The notes below the pieces were generated by a model that ran no database searches, was not told where the DNA came from, and saw only the letters and a list, made by a program, of their open reading frames with translations. DNA of 64,000 nucleotides, from NCBI RefSeq assembly GCF_013416775.1, contig NZ_SZVI01000009.1, positions 434,001-498,000 of the forward strand, written 5' to 3'. Shown piece after piece: positions 62,692-64,000 of the stretch. How positions within the stretch are numbered: position 1 is the first letter of the stretch; every line of letters starts with the position of its first letter. Origin of the DNA: Rhodoferax sp. BLA1 (GTDB lineage: Bacteria > Pseudomonadota > Gammaproteobacteria > Burkholderiales > Burkholderiaceae_C). Both the position numbers and the translations under genes were made by a program.

Positions 62692-63573
62692 ATGAGCCCA
62701 TCAGCACCCACATCCCCGGCCAAGACAGCACCACCGCAACAAGCATTGACCCACTACGAGAACTTTCCGGTAGCCTCTCTGCTGTGTCCGCCACACCTGC
62801 GCCCGGCCATCACTGCCATCTACCACTTTGCCCGCACCGCCGATGATCTGGCCGATGAAGGTGAGGTCGATGTACGCACCCGTCTGGCTGACTTGCAGGC
62901 CTACCGTGCCGACTTGCTGGCCGTCGCCAGCGCTCAAGCCGACAGCGGCCGCTGGACCAGCGTGTTTGCACCTTTGCAACACATCGTGCAGACCCACCAG
63001 TTACCGGTGCAGCTGCTCACCGACCTGCTTGAAGCTTTTGAGCAGGACGTGCGCCACACCCACGAGCAGCGACGCTACACCGACGAGACCGAGCTGCTGG
63101 ACTACTGCAGGCGCTCGGCCAACCCAATCGGGCGGCTGCTGTTGCACCTGTATGGTGTGACAGACCCCCTGTCGCAGCAGCAAAGTGACCAGATTTGCAG
63201 CGCCTTGCAGCTCATCAATTTCTGGCAGGACGTGTCGGTGGACGCCCAGCGCGGACGCTGGTACATCACGCAGGCCTCGCTGGTCCGTTTTGGCCTGACC
63301 GAGGCCGACTTTTCGCCCGCCAGCCAGAACCCAAATGCTGCGCGTTTGATAGCTGACAATGTCCTCTCTGCAAGGGCTCTGATGCTCCAAGGTGCGGAAC
63401 TCCCGATGAAGGTGCCAGGGCGCGCGGGCTGGGAATTACGACTGGTGGTGCAAGGTGGGTTGCGCATCCTGGACAAGATCGAGGCTTTGGGCTGTGTCAC
63501 TTGGCAAAAGCGGCCCAAGCTGGGGCTTTGGGATGTGCCGGTGCTGCTTTGGCGGGCTGTTTGGATGAGGTGA
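62692..63573 (+). CDS. hpnC: Squalene synthase HpnC-like protein
   Basis: A 293-residue trans-isoprenyl diphosphate synthase fold enzyme of the HpnC group, which converts presqualene-type intermediates toward squalene for hopanoids or carotenoids. HYENFPVASLLCPP is characteristic; the two Asp-rich motifs are RTADDLADEGE and NFWQDVSVDAQRGRWYI. HpnD and HpnE are usually directly downstream but here ~430 bp of non-coding repeats follow. A decayed palindromic repeat covers residues ~218-234. Confidence 0.93.
   Translation: MSPSAPTSPAKTAPPQQALTHYENFPVASLLCPPHLRPAITAIYHFARTADDLADEGEVDVRTRLADLQAYRADLLAVASAQADSGRWTSVFAPLQHIVQTHQLPVQLLTDLLEAFEQDVRHTHEQRRYTDETELLDYCRRSANPIGRLLLHLYGVTDPLSQQQSDQICSALQLINFWQDVSVDAQRGRWYITQASLVRFGLTEADFSPASQNPNAARLIADNVLSARALMLQGAELPMKVPGRAGWELRLVVQGGLRILDKIEALGCVTWQKRPKLGLWDVPVLLWRAVWMR
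63344..63392 (+). repeat. Decayed palindromic repeat inside hpnC
   Basis: GTTTGATAGCTGACAATGTC, then TCTGCAAGGGCTCTGATGC. Outer motif TTTGATAGCT and core AAGGGCT remain. Translated LIADNVLSARALM. Confidence 0.45.
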
Positions 63574-63627
63574 GTTTTTGTCTTTTGTTTTCCGTTTTGG
63601 CTTGCCAGCCGGGTGACTTACCCCCAC

Positions 63628-63935
63628 TCACTCCCCCCCGCCCTCTCCCGCCCCGCCGGGCGGAAGAGGGAGCTAACCACCGTATTTGGCCAACACCTTG
63701 AGTCAGGACGTACCAAGTGATGGGCCGGTGGTGTAAACACGTTTTATAAGAAATTGGCCTCTAGCCCTTATTTATAAAGGGCGAGTTGCTACTTATTTTG
63801 TACAACCTGTATTTCGCAGCGCCTATTCCACCACTGGCCAGCCGCTTGGTACGTCCTCTGTTTGAACACATGGCCACATACGGCGGTTAGGCTCCTCTTT
63901 CCGCCCCGGCGGGGGTGGAAAGAGGCGGGGGAGAT
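63628..63935. repeat. Large imperfect inverted repeat downstream of hpnC
   Basis: Arms 63666-63735 and 63826-63897 are imperfect reverse complements (shared CTTGGTACGTCCT, TGGCCA, ATACGG, GTTAG blocks). Each arm is flanked by its own GC-rich hairpin: CCCGCCC/GGGCGG near 63650 and CCTCTTTCCGCCCC/GGAAAGAGG near 63893-63925. A palindromic repeat copy sits at the centre. No protein-coding frame is supported in 63574-64000. Confidence 0.65.
63744..63799 (-). repeat. Palindromic repeat copy at the centre of the large inverted repeat
   Basis: Minus strand: AAGTAGCAACTCGCCCTT, spacer TATAAAT, AAGGGCTAGAGGCCAATTT and CTTATAA. Left half is the TAGCAA-CTCG subtype shared with the dnaX copy at 7797. Confidence 0.82.
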
Positions 63936-64000
63936 AGGGGGGATTAACGCGCGGAGCGACAAACGAACACGCTTGCCCCAAAGGCAGAGGACTTCGAAAA

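Noticed and set aside
63666..63897. Integron attC-like site (GTTAGGC on the right, AGCTAAC on the left)
   Set aside because: The left box does not fit RYYYAAC, the unit is about 230 bp (longer than usual attC), and no integrase or cassette array is present.

Overview
The window is a chromosomal stretch of a betaproteobacterium, most likely Comamonadaceae and closest in feel to Rhodoferax/Polaromonas. This rests on gene order (exbB-exbD-lpxK-Trm112-kdsB-adk; tig-clpP-clpX-lon; dnaX next to the SRP RNA; rho followed by a type B L31 gene), on protein signatures recalled from memory, and on a short palindromic repeat that I associate with this family. No database was searched. I see no prophage, transposase, CRISPR array or rRNA operon. 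Housekeeping genes dominate.

Layout. 1-9.5 kb: 5' end of a tryptophanase/tyrosine phenol-lyase-type gene, a Cache-domain chemoreceptor, rnhA, a methyltransferase divergent from gloB, a lytic transglycosylase, a MAPEG protein, recR-ybaB-dnaX and the SRP RNA. 9.6-15 kb: a flavoprotein, trxA, rho, rpmE and a membrane glycosyltransferase-like protein. 15-33.3 kb: the pstSCAB-phoU-phoB-phoR operon followed by a loose group of genes, many with PhoB-box-like sites in front of them: a 94-aa protein, a metallophosphoesterase, an EAL-CBS-GGDEF protein, a GlgC-like protein, a chemoreceptor, a hydrolase plus M14 peptidase pair, an unlisted 36-aa membrane peptide, a CorA-like transporter with a 70-aa partner, and ppx. 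33.4-41.7 kb: icd, a DUF192 protein, sodB, xseA, then the exbBD/lpxK/kdsB/adk operon. 41.8-51.5 kb: two chemoreceptors, a short CheW-like gene, an asparaginase, lexA with two tandem LexA boxes, a hydroxyacid dehydrogenase, an HD-GYP protein and an acidic protein of unknown function. 51.5-58 kb: tRNA-Leu, Cys, Gly, Gly, then lon, clpX, clpP, tig and a second tRNA-Leu. 58-64 kb: an RND efflux pair, hpnC and a repeat-rich non-coding end.

Two observations stand out. First, a ~50-bp palindromic repeat (left half like TTGATAGCTATNAGCCCTT, right half like AAGGGCTAGAGGCCAAAAT) occurs about a dozen times. It lies between genes, but also inside coding genes where it is translated in frame: twice in the DnaX linker, once in the asparaginase, at the C-terminus of a methyltransferase, and as half or decayed copies in xseA, lpxK, the efflux adaptor and hpnC. 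This resembles the protein-coding palindromic elements of Rickettsia. Second, direct heptamer repeats spaced 11 bp (variants of CTGTCAC-N4-CTGTCAT) followed after exactly 10 bp by a TAnnnT hexamer occur in front of pstS and several neighbouring genes. This suggests a local Pho regulon that takes in a c-di-GMP enzyme, a chemoreceptor and a tiny membrane protein.
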